A stretch of 64,000 nt of DNA, taken from assembly GCA_023229575.1 (NCBI GenBank), contig JALNYZ010000001.1, positions 496,001-560,000 of the forward strand, read 5' to 3'. Shown one piece after another: positions 46,220 through 53,490 of the stretch. The position numbers were made by a program, and so were the translations under genes. Positions within the stretch are counted from its first letter, which is position 1, and each line of letters starts with the position of its first letter. The stretch is from Prolixibacteraceae bacterium. GTDB lineage: Bacteria > Bacteroidota > Bacteroidia > Bacteroidales > Prolixibacteraceae. A model generated the notes under the pieces. It was not told the origin of the DNA. It ran no database searches and saw only the letters and a program-made list of their open reading frames with translations.

Positions 46220-46393
46220 TATTCAAAAGGATAAAGTAAAAAGGATAAAGGATAAAGTGAAGAACGCTCTAATCAATATGTCCACCAATCCCATCACTCA
46301 TATCTTATATCTCATAACTCATAACTCATAACTTATATCTGAGCTCAAATCCCCCTTTATCCTTTTTACTTTATCCTTTATCCTTCTTTTTCA
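46220..46393. repeat. TAAGGATAAAG palindromic element, full copy (argG to GNAT gap)
   Basis: Read on the minus strand: AAGGATAAAGGATGA, which is also the end of the GNAT coding sequence, then AAGGATAAAG arms, GGGGGATTTGAGCTCAGATA, degenerate GAGTTAT heptamers, TAGAGCGTTCTTCACTTTAT and CTTTATCC arms. The same as the element at 34118 but with few heptamers. Confidence 0.85.
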
Positions 46394-47035
46394 TCCTTTA
46401 TCCTTGTTTCTCTTTTCCAGCCACTCTTTGAACATCTCGAAGGGCATGTTCATTTTGCTTTTCTCCTTGTGCCAGGCCGGATCATACAACATTCCGGTAC
46501 AAAGACATTTGGAGTGCTTCATCCTCAACAGGATGTCGTAATTTACACAACTTTGGCATCCTTTCCAAAATTGTTCGTCATCAGTAAGCTCCGAAAAAGT
46601 TACGGGTCGGTATCCAAGCTCCGAATTGATTTTCATGACGGCAAGGCCTGTTGTCAAACCAAACAATTTTGCCTCAGGAAATCTCTTTCTGGAAATTTCA
46701 AACGCCTTGTGTTTGATGCGTCGGGCCAGTCCAAATCCGCGGTAATCCCAATGCACGATCAGACCCGAATTGGCCACATATTTTTCGTCACTCCACGATT
46801 CGATGTAGCAAAATCCGGCAAATTTCTCGCCATCAAGAGCTATAATGGCCTTTCCTTCAGATATTTTACCGGCAATGTACTCGTATGTTCTCCGGGCAAT
46901 ACCTGTGCCCCGCTCTTTGGAAGCCTTTTCGATGGTATCATTGATCTCATCGACATATTTCAGGTGCGTCTCGTTGGCCAGGAGAACACTGATCTCGGGT
47001 TTTTGCGGTTCACTATTTTTCTTTCTGAATATCAT
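46391..47035 (-). CDS. GNAT acyltransferase, candidate N-succinyl/acetylglutamate synthase
   Basis: 214 residues. The GNAT acyl-CoA loop is in IVHWDYRGFGLARRIKHKAF; GLTTGLAVMKINSELGY follows. The C-terminal part holds a Cys cluster (KGCQSCVNYD, then HSKCLCTGM). It occupies the place of the missing first step (argA) in the operon, so I infer it makes N-succinylglutamate or N-acetylglutamate. Its last residues, KDKG, and the stop are encoded by the arm of the repeat element. Confidence 0.72.
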   Translation of the reverse strand: MIFRKKNSEPQKPEISVLLANETHLKYVDEINDTIEKASKERGTGIARRTYEYIAGKISEGKAIIALDGEKFAGFCYIESWSDEKYVANSGLIVHWDYRGFGLARRIKHKAFEISRKRFPEAKLFGLTTGLAVMKINSELGYRPVTFSELTDDEQFWKGCQSCVNYDILLRMKHSKCLCTGMLYDPAWHKEKSKMNMPFEMFKEWLEKRNKDKG

Positions 47036-47070
47036 TCTATTGTGTAATTTCTTGTATTTACATTCGTCCC

Positions 47071-47113
47071 CTTCGTCCTAGTCATCCTAGTCGTCCTAGT
47101 CATCCCAGTCATC
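47071..47113. repeat. Nonamer tandem array after argR
   Basis: On the minus strand about four copies of GATGACTAG-like 9-bp units (GATGACTGG GATGACTAG, then GACGACTAG GATGACTAG). The unit resembles GTGACTAGA at 57058. No second arm is seen. Confidence 0.7.
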
Positions 47114-47129
47114 TCCACCCTTCCTCCCA

Positions 47130-47618
47130 TCAAATTCTGTTTTCAAGTTTCGGCATGATCCCCACCAGCGCCCTGGTAACATCATTTCGACCGACTCCGT
47201 CTCTTATCACGAGCAGGATGGTGTCATCGCCTGCAATAGTTCCCAGAATTTCCTTGCATTCCGACTCATCGATGGCCAGGGCCGTGCTTGAGGCAAATCC
47301 GGGCATGGTTTTAATAACTCCCAGATTGCCGGAGAACTCAATCCCCAATACTCCATCTGCCAGGAAATCGAACCTTGACGAACCCGACTCATTATGAGAC
47401 GGATGCAGCAAATCATAGGAAGGCATTCGATAGGCATACCCAGCTTTGGCATCACTCACTTTGATTACCTGCAGCGATTTCAGATCGCGCGACAAGGTTG
47501 CCTGAGTGACCTCCATACCTTTTGCATGCAATCTCAACTGAAGATCATCCTGGTTACTGATTACTTCGCTCGAGATGATCTGCTTGATCAATTCAAAACG
47601 TTCTTCCTTGTTTTTCAA
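47130..47618 (-). CDS. argR: Arginine repressor
   Basis: 162 residues. Winged HTH with MEVTQATLSRDLKSLQVIKV; C-terminal arginine-binding domain with the GTIAGDDTILLVIRD signature. Represses arginine genes as a hexamer with L-arginine. The start is TTG: the frame contains no ATG before the HTH region and is closed upstream by a stop inside an ARG box. First gene of the twelve-gene operon. Tandem ARG boxes overlap its promoter, so it is autoregulated. Confidence 0.9.
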   Translation of the reverse strand: MKNKEERFELIKQIISSEVISNQDDLQLRLHAKGMEVTQATLSRDLKSLQVIKVSDAKAGYAYRMPSYDLLHPSHNESGSSRFDFLADGVLGIEFSGNLGVIKTMPGFASSTALAIDESECKEILGTIAGDDTILLVIRDGVGRNDVTRALVGIMPKLENRI

Positions 47619-47632
47619 AACAAACCTATTGG

Positions 47633-47646
47633 TGAATATTTATTCG
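47633..47646. promoter_or_regulatory. ARG box 1 (TGAATATTTATTCG)
   Basis: Thirteen of 14 bases match TGAATwwwwATTCA. It lies 14 bp upstream of the argR start, downstream of its -7 box. Confidence 0.75.
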
Positions 47647-47654
47647 CATTAAAA

Positions 47655-47668
47655 TGCAAATATATTCA
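47655..47668. promoter_or_regulatory. ARG box 2 (TGCAAATATATTCA)
   Basis: Twelve of 14 bases match TGAATwwwwATTCA. Centre-to-centre distance to box 1 is 22 bp, about two helical turns, close to the 21 bp of paired E. coli boxes. Confidence 0.65.
47657..47664 (-). promoter_or_regulatory. argR -7 element TATATTTG inside ARG box 2
   Basis: On the minus strand the bases read TATATTTG, a full match to TAnnTTTG. It is wholly inside ARG box 2, so repressor binding would block the promoter. Confidence 0.55.
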
Positions 47669-47735
47669 TTTATAGAATATTTTATCGCATATTCCGTATT
47701 TTTATTTGCATTTTCTGCTAAATGTTAAGTATTTG

Positions 47736-47749
47736 TGAATATTTATAAA
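47736..47749. promoter_or_regulatory. Possible ARG half-box near carA
   Basis: TGAATATTTATAAA matches 12 of 14 consensus bases, but one half-site is poor. It is 14 bp upstream of the carA -33 element. Confidence 0.4.
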
Positions 47750-47762
47750 CTTTTCAGCTTCC

Positions 47763-47794
47763 TTTGGTGTAATCGGAAGATTTATCTACTTTTG
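47763..47794 (+). promoter_or_regulatory. carAB promoter
   Basis: TTTG at 47763-47766, a 20-bp spacer, TACTTTTG at 47787-47794; an exact Bacteroidota promoter. It predicts a start near 47801 and a 300-nt leader before carA. Confidence 0.7.
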
Positions 47795-47831
47795 TCACCG
47801 TGCGACAACATCCGGGAATATCGATCTTGTT

Positions 47832-47886
47832 AACGCAAAAAATGCGTTTTTGCTGCTGATTAAAAAGTAGTGGAAACGCATTTTTT
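47832..47886 (+). promoter_or_regulatory. Candidate attenuator in the carA leader
   Basis: Terminator form: AATGCGTTTTTGCTGCT pairs with AGTAGTGGAAACGCATT over 17 bp (four G-U) and is followed by TTTT. Competing form: AACGCA (47832-47837) pairs with TGCGTT (47843-47848), which uses the left arm of the terminator. The two are mutually exclusive. If the terminator is used, transcripts end after about 85 nt. Confidence 0.55.
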
Positions 47887-47963
47887 CTTTATTGAAGGTT
47901 CGAATCGGAGGGAATCTAAGAGAAAATAATTTATTATCGCCATGAAAAATATTACACAACTTG

Positions 47964-47979
47964 TCCCGACATGTCGGGA
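47964..47979. repeat. Perfect palindrome TCCCGACATGTCGGGA
   Basis: A 16-bp perfect palindrome in the carA leader just before the larger hairpin. No function assigned. Confidence 0.7.
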
Positions 47980-47989
47980 GAGGAAGAAG

Positions 47990-48055
47990 GAGGAATCACA
48001 GAGTTACACAGAGTAAAAAAAATAATTTTTTCTCCGTGTAACTCTGTGATTCCTC
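47990..48055. repeat. Inverted repeat GAGGAATCACAGAGTTACAC in the carA leader
   Basis: GAGGAATCACAGAGTTACAC and its exact complement lie around an A/T-rich loop; 20 bp perfect. It lies 46 bp before the carA ATG and would be transcribed into the leader. Confidence 0.85.
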
Positions 48056-48100
48056 TGTGCTACTCTGTGTAAAATGTAGATGAACAAGTAATTACAATAT

Positions 48101-49168
48101 ATGCGAAAAGTAAAGTTGATACTGGAGGATGGGACAACCTTTGAAGGTAAATCATTCGGTTATGAAAAGTCGGTCACCGGCGAGGTTGTGTTTTATACGG
48201 CAATGACTGGTTACCCCGAAAGTTTGACAGATCCCTCCTATACCGGTCAGATCCTCGTATCTACCTATCCGATGATTGGAAACTATGGCGTGCCTTCCGA
48301 CAGAAAAGAGAATGGACTTCACCGCCATTTCGAATCGGATAAAATTCACATTACCGGACTCGTCGTCGACAATTACTCTTTCGGTTACAGCCACTGGAAT
48401 GCACAATCAAGTTTGGCAGATTGGATGAAATCGCAGCAAATACCCGGAATATATGGGATCGATACCCGTGCGCTCACCAAAATACTAAGGGAAAAAGGAT
48501 CGATGATCGGCAAAATTGAATTCGATGGTGAATCCATTGAGCTGATCGACCCAAACCTGATGAACCTCGTCGCCAAAGCAAGTACTGATACTGTTGAAAC
48601 CTTCGGAGAGGGTGGGAAAACTGTTGTCCTGGTTGATTGCGGGGTCAAAAACAACATCATCCGGTGCCTGATCAAACGTGGAGTTAGAGTTGTTAGGGTG
48701 CCATGGGATTATGATTTTAATACCCTCCCTTACGATGGGTTGTTCCTAACCAACGGTCCCGGCGACCCTACCATGTGCGATATTACTGTCGAAAACATCA
48801 AAAAAGCAATCAAACAGGAAAAGCCCATCATGGGAATCTGCCTGGGAAACCAGCTACTCGGTCTCGCGGCCGGATGCTCTACCTACAAACTCAAATACGG
48901 ACACAGGAGCCATAACCAGCCTGTTTTGATGACCGGAACAAACAGGTGTTTCATTACCTCGCAAAACCACGGTTATGCCATCGATCCAAACTCCATTCCG
49001 GGAGATTGGGAGACGCTCTTCTACAATGTCAACGACAATACCAATGAGGGGATCCGTCACAAAACGAAACCCTTCTTCTCAACACAGTTTCACCCCGAGG
49101 CTTCTTCTGGTCCGGTGGATACTGAGTTTTTGTTTGATGATTTTATTCAAAATATAAAAAATGCCTAA
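48101..49168 (+). CDS. carA: Carbamoyl-phosphate synthase small subunit
   Basis: 355 residues. N-terminal CarA domain (LILEDGTTFEGKSFGYEKSV) and a class I glutamine amidotransferase with GICLGNQLLGLAAG (nucleophile Cys) and FHPEASSGPVDTEFLFDDF. Supplies ammonia to CarB. The last Ala codon and TAA stop (GCCTAA) lie within the first unit of the nonamer element. Confidence 0.95.
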   Translation: MRKVKLILEDGTTFEGKSFGYEKSVTGEVVFYTAMTGYPESLTDPSYTGQILVSTYPMIGNYGVPSDRKENGLHRHFESDKIHITGLVVDNYSFGYSHWNAQSSLADWMKSQQIPGIYGIDTRALTKILREKGSMIGKIEFDGESIELIDPNLMNLVAKASTDTVETFGEGGKTVVLVDCGVKNNIIRCLIKRGVRVVRVPWDYDFNTLPYDGLFLTNGPGDPTMCDITVENIKKAIKQEKPIMGICLGNQLLGLAAGCSTYKLKYGHRSHNQPVLMTGTNRCFITSQNHGYAIDPNSIPGDWETLFYNVNDNTNEGIRHKTKPFFSTQFHPEASSGPVDTEFLFDDFIQNIKNA

Positions 49169-49274
49169 AGTATTTAAAGTGCCTAAAATGCCTAAAGTTA
49201 TGGACTCCAAACAATTGTTGATTGTGGCTTAAGTACTTTAGGCACTCTAGGCACTTTAAATACTCTAGGCACTC
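49161..49274. repeat. Nonamer hairpin element, copy 2 (carA-carB gap)
   Basis: ATGCCTAAA GTATTTAAA, then GTGCCTAAA ATGCCTAAA on the left, loop GTTATGGACTCCAAACAA, then TGATTGTGGCTTAAGTACT, complementary right arm. Arms and loop match the copy at 36772-36885, so it is a dispersed element and not two independent hairpins. Confidence 0.92.
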
Positions 49275-49287
49275 AAAACATAAAACT

Positions 49288-52200
49288 ATGCTCAACACAA
49301 ACATCAAAAGGGTCATCGTACTGGGTTCAGGCGCACTGAAAATCGGTGAGGCCGGCGAATTTGACTACTCCGGTTCACAGGCGCTGAAGGCATTGAAAGA
49401 GGAGGGCGTTTACACCATCCTGATCAATCCGAACATCGCCACCATTCAGACCTCTGAAGAGATTGCGGACAAAATATATTTCCTCCCGGTCACGGCCTAC
49501 TTTGTCGAAAAGGTGATCCAAAAGGAGAAACCGGATGGTATTTTGCTGGCCTTTGGCGGACAGACAGCCCTCAATTGCGGCGTCGATCTTTTCCGTCAGG
49601 GAATTTTGGAGAAATACAATCTGAAGGTGATCGGAACGCCTGTTCAATCCATTATCAACACCGAGGACCGCGAAATCTTCTCGGGGATATTGCACGAGAT
49701 AGATGTACTAACGCCACGCAGTATTGCCTGTACTTCGATTGAGCAAGCCAGGAATGCTGCTAACACGCTTGGATATCCGCTGATTATCCGTGCCGCCTAC
49801 ACACTGGGTGGACTTGGTTCCGGGTTCTGCTCCAACGAAAAAGAGCTCAACAAGCTAGCCGACAATGCTTTCTCCTATTCAGGACAGATCCTTGTGGAAG
49901 AATCCATCAAAGGATGGAAAGAGGTGGAATACGAGGTGGTGCGCGACCAATACGACAACTGCATCACGGTATGCAACATGGAAAATTTTGATCCGCTCGG
50001 TATCCATACCGGTGAATCAATCGTTGTAGCCCCTTCCCAGACTTTGTCGAACGATGAATACCACAAGCTCCGCGCCCTCTCGATAAAAATCATCCGTAAA
50101 ATCGGTGTGATTGGCGAGTGTAACGTTCAGTTTGCACTTGATCCCAACTCTGAGGATTATCGGGTTATTGAGGTAAACGCCCGTCTATCAAGGTCTTCAG
50201 CATTGGCCTCAAAGGCAACCGGCTATCCGCTGGCATTTGTTGCTGCCAAACTCGGACTGGGATATGGCCTGCACGAACTCAAAAATTCGGTAACCAAAGA
50301 GACGACAGCCTGCTTTGAGCCTGCACTCGATTATTGTGTCGTCAAGATCCCTCGCTGGGATTTAGGCAAATTTGTTGGGGTATCCAAAAATCTTGGATCC
50401 AGTATGAAATCGGTTGGCGAAATTATGGCCATTGGCCGGAACTTCGAAGAGGCTATCCAAAAAGGGCTTCGCATGATTGGTATCGGCATGCATGGATTTG
50501 TAGGGAACCGTGGTGACATGGAGATCATCGATATTGATGAAGAGCTGATCAATCCAACAGACCGTAGGGTTTTCGCAATAGCGGAAGCCTTCCACAAAGG
50601 TTACAGCGTTGATAAAATCTGGGAAATCACCAGAATTGACAAGTGGTTTCTGATGCGCCTTCAGAATATTTACGATTTAAGGACTCAATTGATTGGTTTC
50701 GACGCCCTTGAAAACCTTCCGGCTGATCTGCTCAGGGATGCAAAAAAATTGGGTTTCTCCGACTTTCAAATTGCCCGTATCGTTGTAAAATCGGAGGTCA
50801 GGGACATGTATGTCGAAAGCCTGAAGGTCAGGGATTTCCGAAAAAAGCATGGGATATTGCCATTTGTCAAGCAGATTGATACCCTTGCGGGAGAATATCC
50901 CGCCCAGACCAACTACCTCTATCTTACCTACAACGGGTCGGAACACGATGTCGAGTTTCAACACGACAGTAAGTCAATCATCGTATTGGGTTCAGGGGCC
51001 TATCGCATTGGTTCTTCCGTAGAGTTCGACTGGTGCTCGGTGAATGCCGTCAACACCATTCGTAAAGAGGGATTCCGTGCCATCATGATCAACTACAATC
51101 CCGAAACGGTTTCAACCGACTACGATAACTGCGACAGACTCTATTTTGATGAACTTTCCCTTGAAAGGGTTTTGGATATATGTGATCTCGAAGAGCCTAA
51201 AGGGACTGTACTTTCGATGGGAGGACAGATTCCCAACAACCTGGCCATGAAATTGCATGCCATGAATGTGCCAATTCTGGGAACAACCGCCGAAAAAATA
51301 GACAATGCCGAGGACCGCAACAAGTTCTCGGCCATGCTCGACAAGCTGGAGGTCGATCAGCCCCGCTGGAGCCAACTCACCACCATCGAAGAGATTTATA
51401 AGTTTGTAGATGAGGTTGGATTTCCAGTGTTGATCCGTCCTTCCTATGTCCTATCGGGAGCAGCGATGAACGTGGTTTCTAACCGCGATCAGCTGGAGCA
51501 TTTCCTCAACCTTGCGGCCCACGTTTCGAAAGAGCACCCGGTCGTCGTTTCAGAATTTATCGAAAATGCAAAGGAAATTGAGGTGGACGCGGTAGCCAAA
51601 AACGGCGAAATAGTGGCCTATGCACTATCCGAACACGTCGAGTTTGCCGGCGTCCATTCTGGGGATGCCACCATCGTCTTTCCTCCGCAGAAACTCTATG
51701 TTGAAACCATCCGCCGCATCAAGAAAATATCCAGAAAAATTGCCAAAGCGCTCGAAATTACCGGGCCTTTTAACATCCAATACCTGGCAAAAGACAACGA
51801 CATCAAGGTGATTGAGTGCAACTTAAGGGCTTCCAGGTCGTTCCCGTTTGTATCCAAGGTATTGAAAACAAACCTGATCGAGATTGCCACCAAAGCCATG
51901 CTGGATGTGCCGTTTGAAAAGCCCGACAAGTCCCTTTTTGAGCTGGATTATGTTGGGGTAAAGGCGCCGCAATTCTCTTTCCACAGGTTGCTGAATGCCG
52001 ATCCCGTACTGGGCGTCGACATGGCCTCAACCGGCGAAGTAGGATGTATCGGGGAGAACTTCTACGAAGCTTTACTCAAGTCGATGCTCTCAGTAGGTTA
52101 CCGTATCCCGAAGAAAACCATCCTCATCTCTTCAGGACCAGTCAGAGGTAAGATCGAATTGTTGGCTAGCGCCAGGATGTTGAAGGAGAGAGGTTTTACC

Positions 52201-52518
52201 ATCTATGCAACTGGTGGAACGCACAATTTCTTTCAGGAAAACGGGATAGAAACCCAGAAAGTATATTGGCCCGATGAAGAGGATATGTCTCCCAACACTT
52301 TAGACCTGATCAGGCAACGAAAAGTAGAAATGGTCATCAATATCCCCAAAGACAACACCAACAGAGAGTTGTCGAACGGTTACAACATTCGCAGAAACGC
52401 CATCGATTTCAACATCCCGCTGATCACCAATGCCCGTGTAGCCAGCGCCTTTATCTACGCCATCTGCAAACTGGAGATGGAGGATATCGGTATTAAATCG
52501 TGGGACGAGTACAAATAA
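49288..52518 (+). CDS. carB: Carbamoyl-phosphate synthase large subunit
   Basis: 1076 residues from the ATG at 49288. The upstream frame is open to 49222 but encodes repeat sequence. Two ATP-grasp halves: RVIVLGSGALKIGEAGEFDY at the start and IIVLGSGAYRIGSSVEFDW near residue 560; an MGS-like C-terminal domain (TIYATGGTHNFFQENG) is the allosteric part. Makes carbamoyl phosphate for citrulline and pyrimidines. Confidence 0.95.
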   Translation: MLNTNIKRVIVLGSGALKIGEAGEFDYSGSQALKALKEEGVYTILINPNIATIQTSEEIADKIYFLPVTAYFVEKVIQKEKPDGILLAFGGQTALNCGVDLFRQGILEKYNLKVIGTPVQSIINTEDREIFSGILHEIDVLTPRSIACTSIEQARNAANTLGYPLIIRAAYTLGGLGSGFCSNEKELNKLADNAFSYSGQILVEESIKGWKEVEYEVVRDQYDNCITVCNMENFDPLGIHTGESIVVAPSQTLSNDEYHKLRALSIKIIRKIGVIGECNVQFALDPNSEDYRVIEVNARLSRSSALASKATGYPLAFVAAKLGLGYGLHELKNSVTKETTACFEPALDYCVVKIPRWDLGKFVGVSKNLGSSMKSVGEIMAIGRNFEEAIQKGLRMIGIGMHGFVGNRGDMEIIDIDEELINPTDRRVFAIAEAFHKGYSVDKIWEITRIDKWFLMRLQNIYDLRTQLIGFDALENLPADLLRDAKKLGFSDFQIARIVVKSEVRDMYVESLKVRDFRKKHGILPFVKQIDTLAGEYPAQTNYLYLTYNGSEHDVEFQHDSKSIIVLGSGAYRIGSSVEFDWCSVNAVNTIRKEGFRAIMINYNPETVSTDYDNCDRLYFDELSLERVLDICDLEEPKGTVLSMGGQIPNNLAMKLHAMNVPILGTTAEKIDNAEDRNKFSAMLDKLEVDQPRWSQLTTIEEIYKFVDEVGFPVLIRPSYVLSGAAMNVVSNRDQLEHFLNLAAHVSKEHPVVVSEFIENAKEIEVDAVAKNGEIVAYALSEHVEFAGVHSGDATIVFPPQKLYVETIRRIKKISRKIAKALEITGPFNIQYLAKDNDIKVIECNLRASRSFPFVSKVLKTNLIEIATKAMLDVPFEKPDKSLFELDYVGVKAPQFSFHRLLNADPVLGVDMASTGEVGCIGENFYEALLKSMLSVGYRIPKKTILISSGPVRGKIELLASARMLKERGFTIYATGGTHNFFQENGIETQKVYWPDEEDMSPNTLDLIRQRKVEMVINIPKDNTNRELSNGYNIRRNAIDFNIPLITNARVASAFIYAICKLEMEDIGIKSWDEYK

Positions 52519-52563
52519 TAGCTATCTTCGTTCAATCGTTATTAACCATAACTTTCAATAAGC

Positions 52564-53481
52564 ATGGATCTATTTTCAGCACAAGAAGTTTCAAAATCGT
52601 ATTCCAATTTTAAAGCGCTCTCTGAGGTATCTATCTCTGTTCCAGAGGGTACTATTTTTGGTTTACTGGGACCCAACGGGGCAGGTAAAACTACACTGAT
52701 CCGCATTATCAACCAGATTACGGCGCCCGACAGCGGAACTATCTGGTTTGAGGGCCGACAAATGAAAGCAGACGACATTTATCGCATCGGTTACCTGCCC
52801 GAAGAGCGCGGGTTGTACAAAAAGATGAAAGTCGGCGAACAAGCATTGTATCTGGGTATGTTAAAAGGACTTTCCAGAAAGGATGCCATGCGTGAACTCA
52901 AAATCTGGTTCGAGAAATTTGAGATCATCTCCTGGTGGGACAAGAAAGTCATGGAGCTCTCGAAGGGGATGCAGCAGAAGGTTCAGTTCATCTGTACAGT
53001 CCTTCACAAACCAAAACTGATGATTTTTGATGAACCTTTCACCGGTTTTGACCCAATCAATGTAGAATTGATGAAACAAGAGATTCTCCGCATGAAAAAG
53101 GAGGGCGCTACCATTATCTTTTCTACCCACAACATGGAATCTGTAGAAGAGTTGTGCGACCACATCGCGCTGATCGACAAATCCAAAAAAATACTGGATG
53201 GTCCTACCCTCAACATCCGTGAAAAATACAAATCAAACATCTTCGATGTCGCATACAAAGGTGATTTCGCCAAAATTGAACTCGCATTCGGACAAAAATA
53301 TTCCATTCTGGCTCACGATGAGACAGGAAGGACCAACAGCCTGAAAATTCAGTTCCTCAATGGCAGCACCTCCGGCACCCTGATCAAAGATCTGGTCGAA
53401 CACGTCGAGATCGTATCATTCAATGAACTGATTCCCAGTATGAATGATGTTTTCATCAAAGTTGTCAAACAAAACGCTTAA
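52564..53481 (+). CDS. ABC transporter ATP-binding protein (NatA-like)
   Basis: 305 residues. Walker A LLGPNGAGKTTLIRII, signature LSKGMQQKVQF, Walker B LMIFDEPFTGFDP, His in FSTHNMESVEEL; C-terminal DUF4162-type domain. Pairs with the next gene, 9 bp downstream. Exported substrate unknown; NatAB-type sodium export is one possibility. Confidence 0.88.
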   Translation: MDLFSAQEVSKSYSNFKALSEVSISVPEGTIFGLLGPNGAGKTTLIRIINQITAPDSGTIWFEGRQMKADDIYRIGYLPEERGLYKKMKVGEQALYLGMLKGLSRKDAMRELKIWFEKFEIISWWDKKVMELSKGMQQKVQFICTVLHKPKLMIFDEPFTGFDPINVELMKQEILRMKKEGATIIFSTHNMESVEELCDHIALIDKSKKILDGPTLNIREKYKSNIFDVAYKGDFAKIELAFGQKYSILAHDETGRTNSLKIQFLNGSTSGTLIKDLVEHVEIVSFNELIPSMNDVFIKVVKQNA

Positions 53482-53490
53482 CCAAACACA

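Noticed and set aside
47942..48018. 24-codon leader peptide before carA
   Set aside because: It lies downstream of the candidate attenuator and runs through the palindrome and the hairpin repeat; no arginine-rich or pyrimidine-sensing feature.
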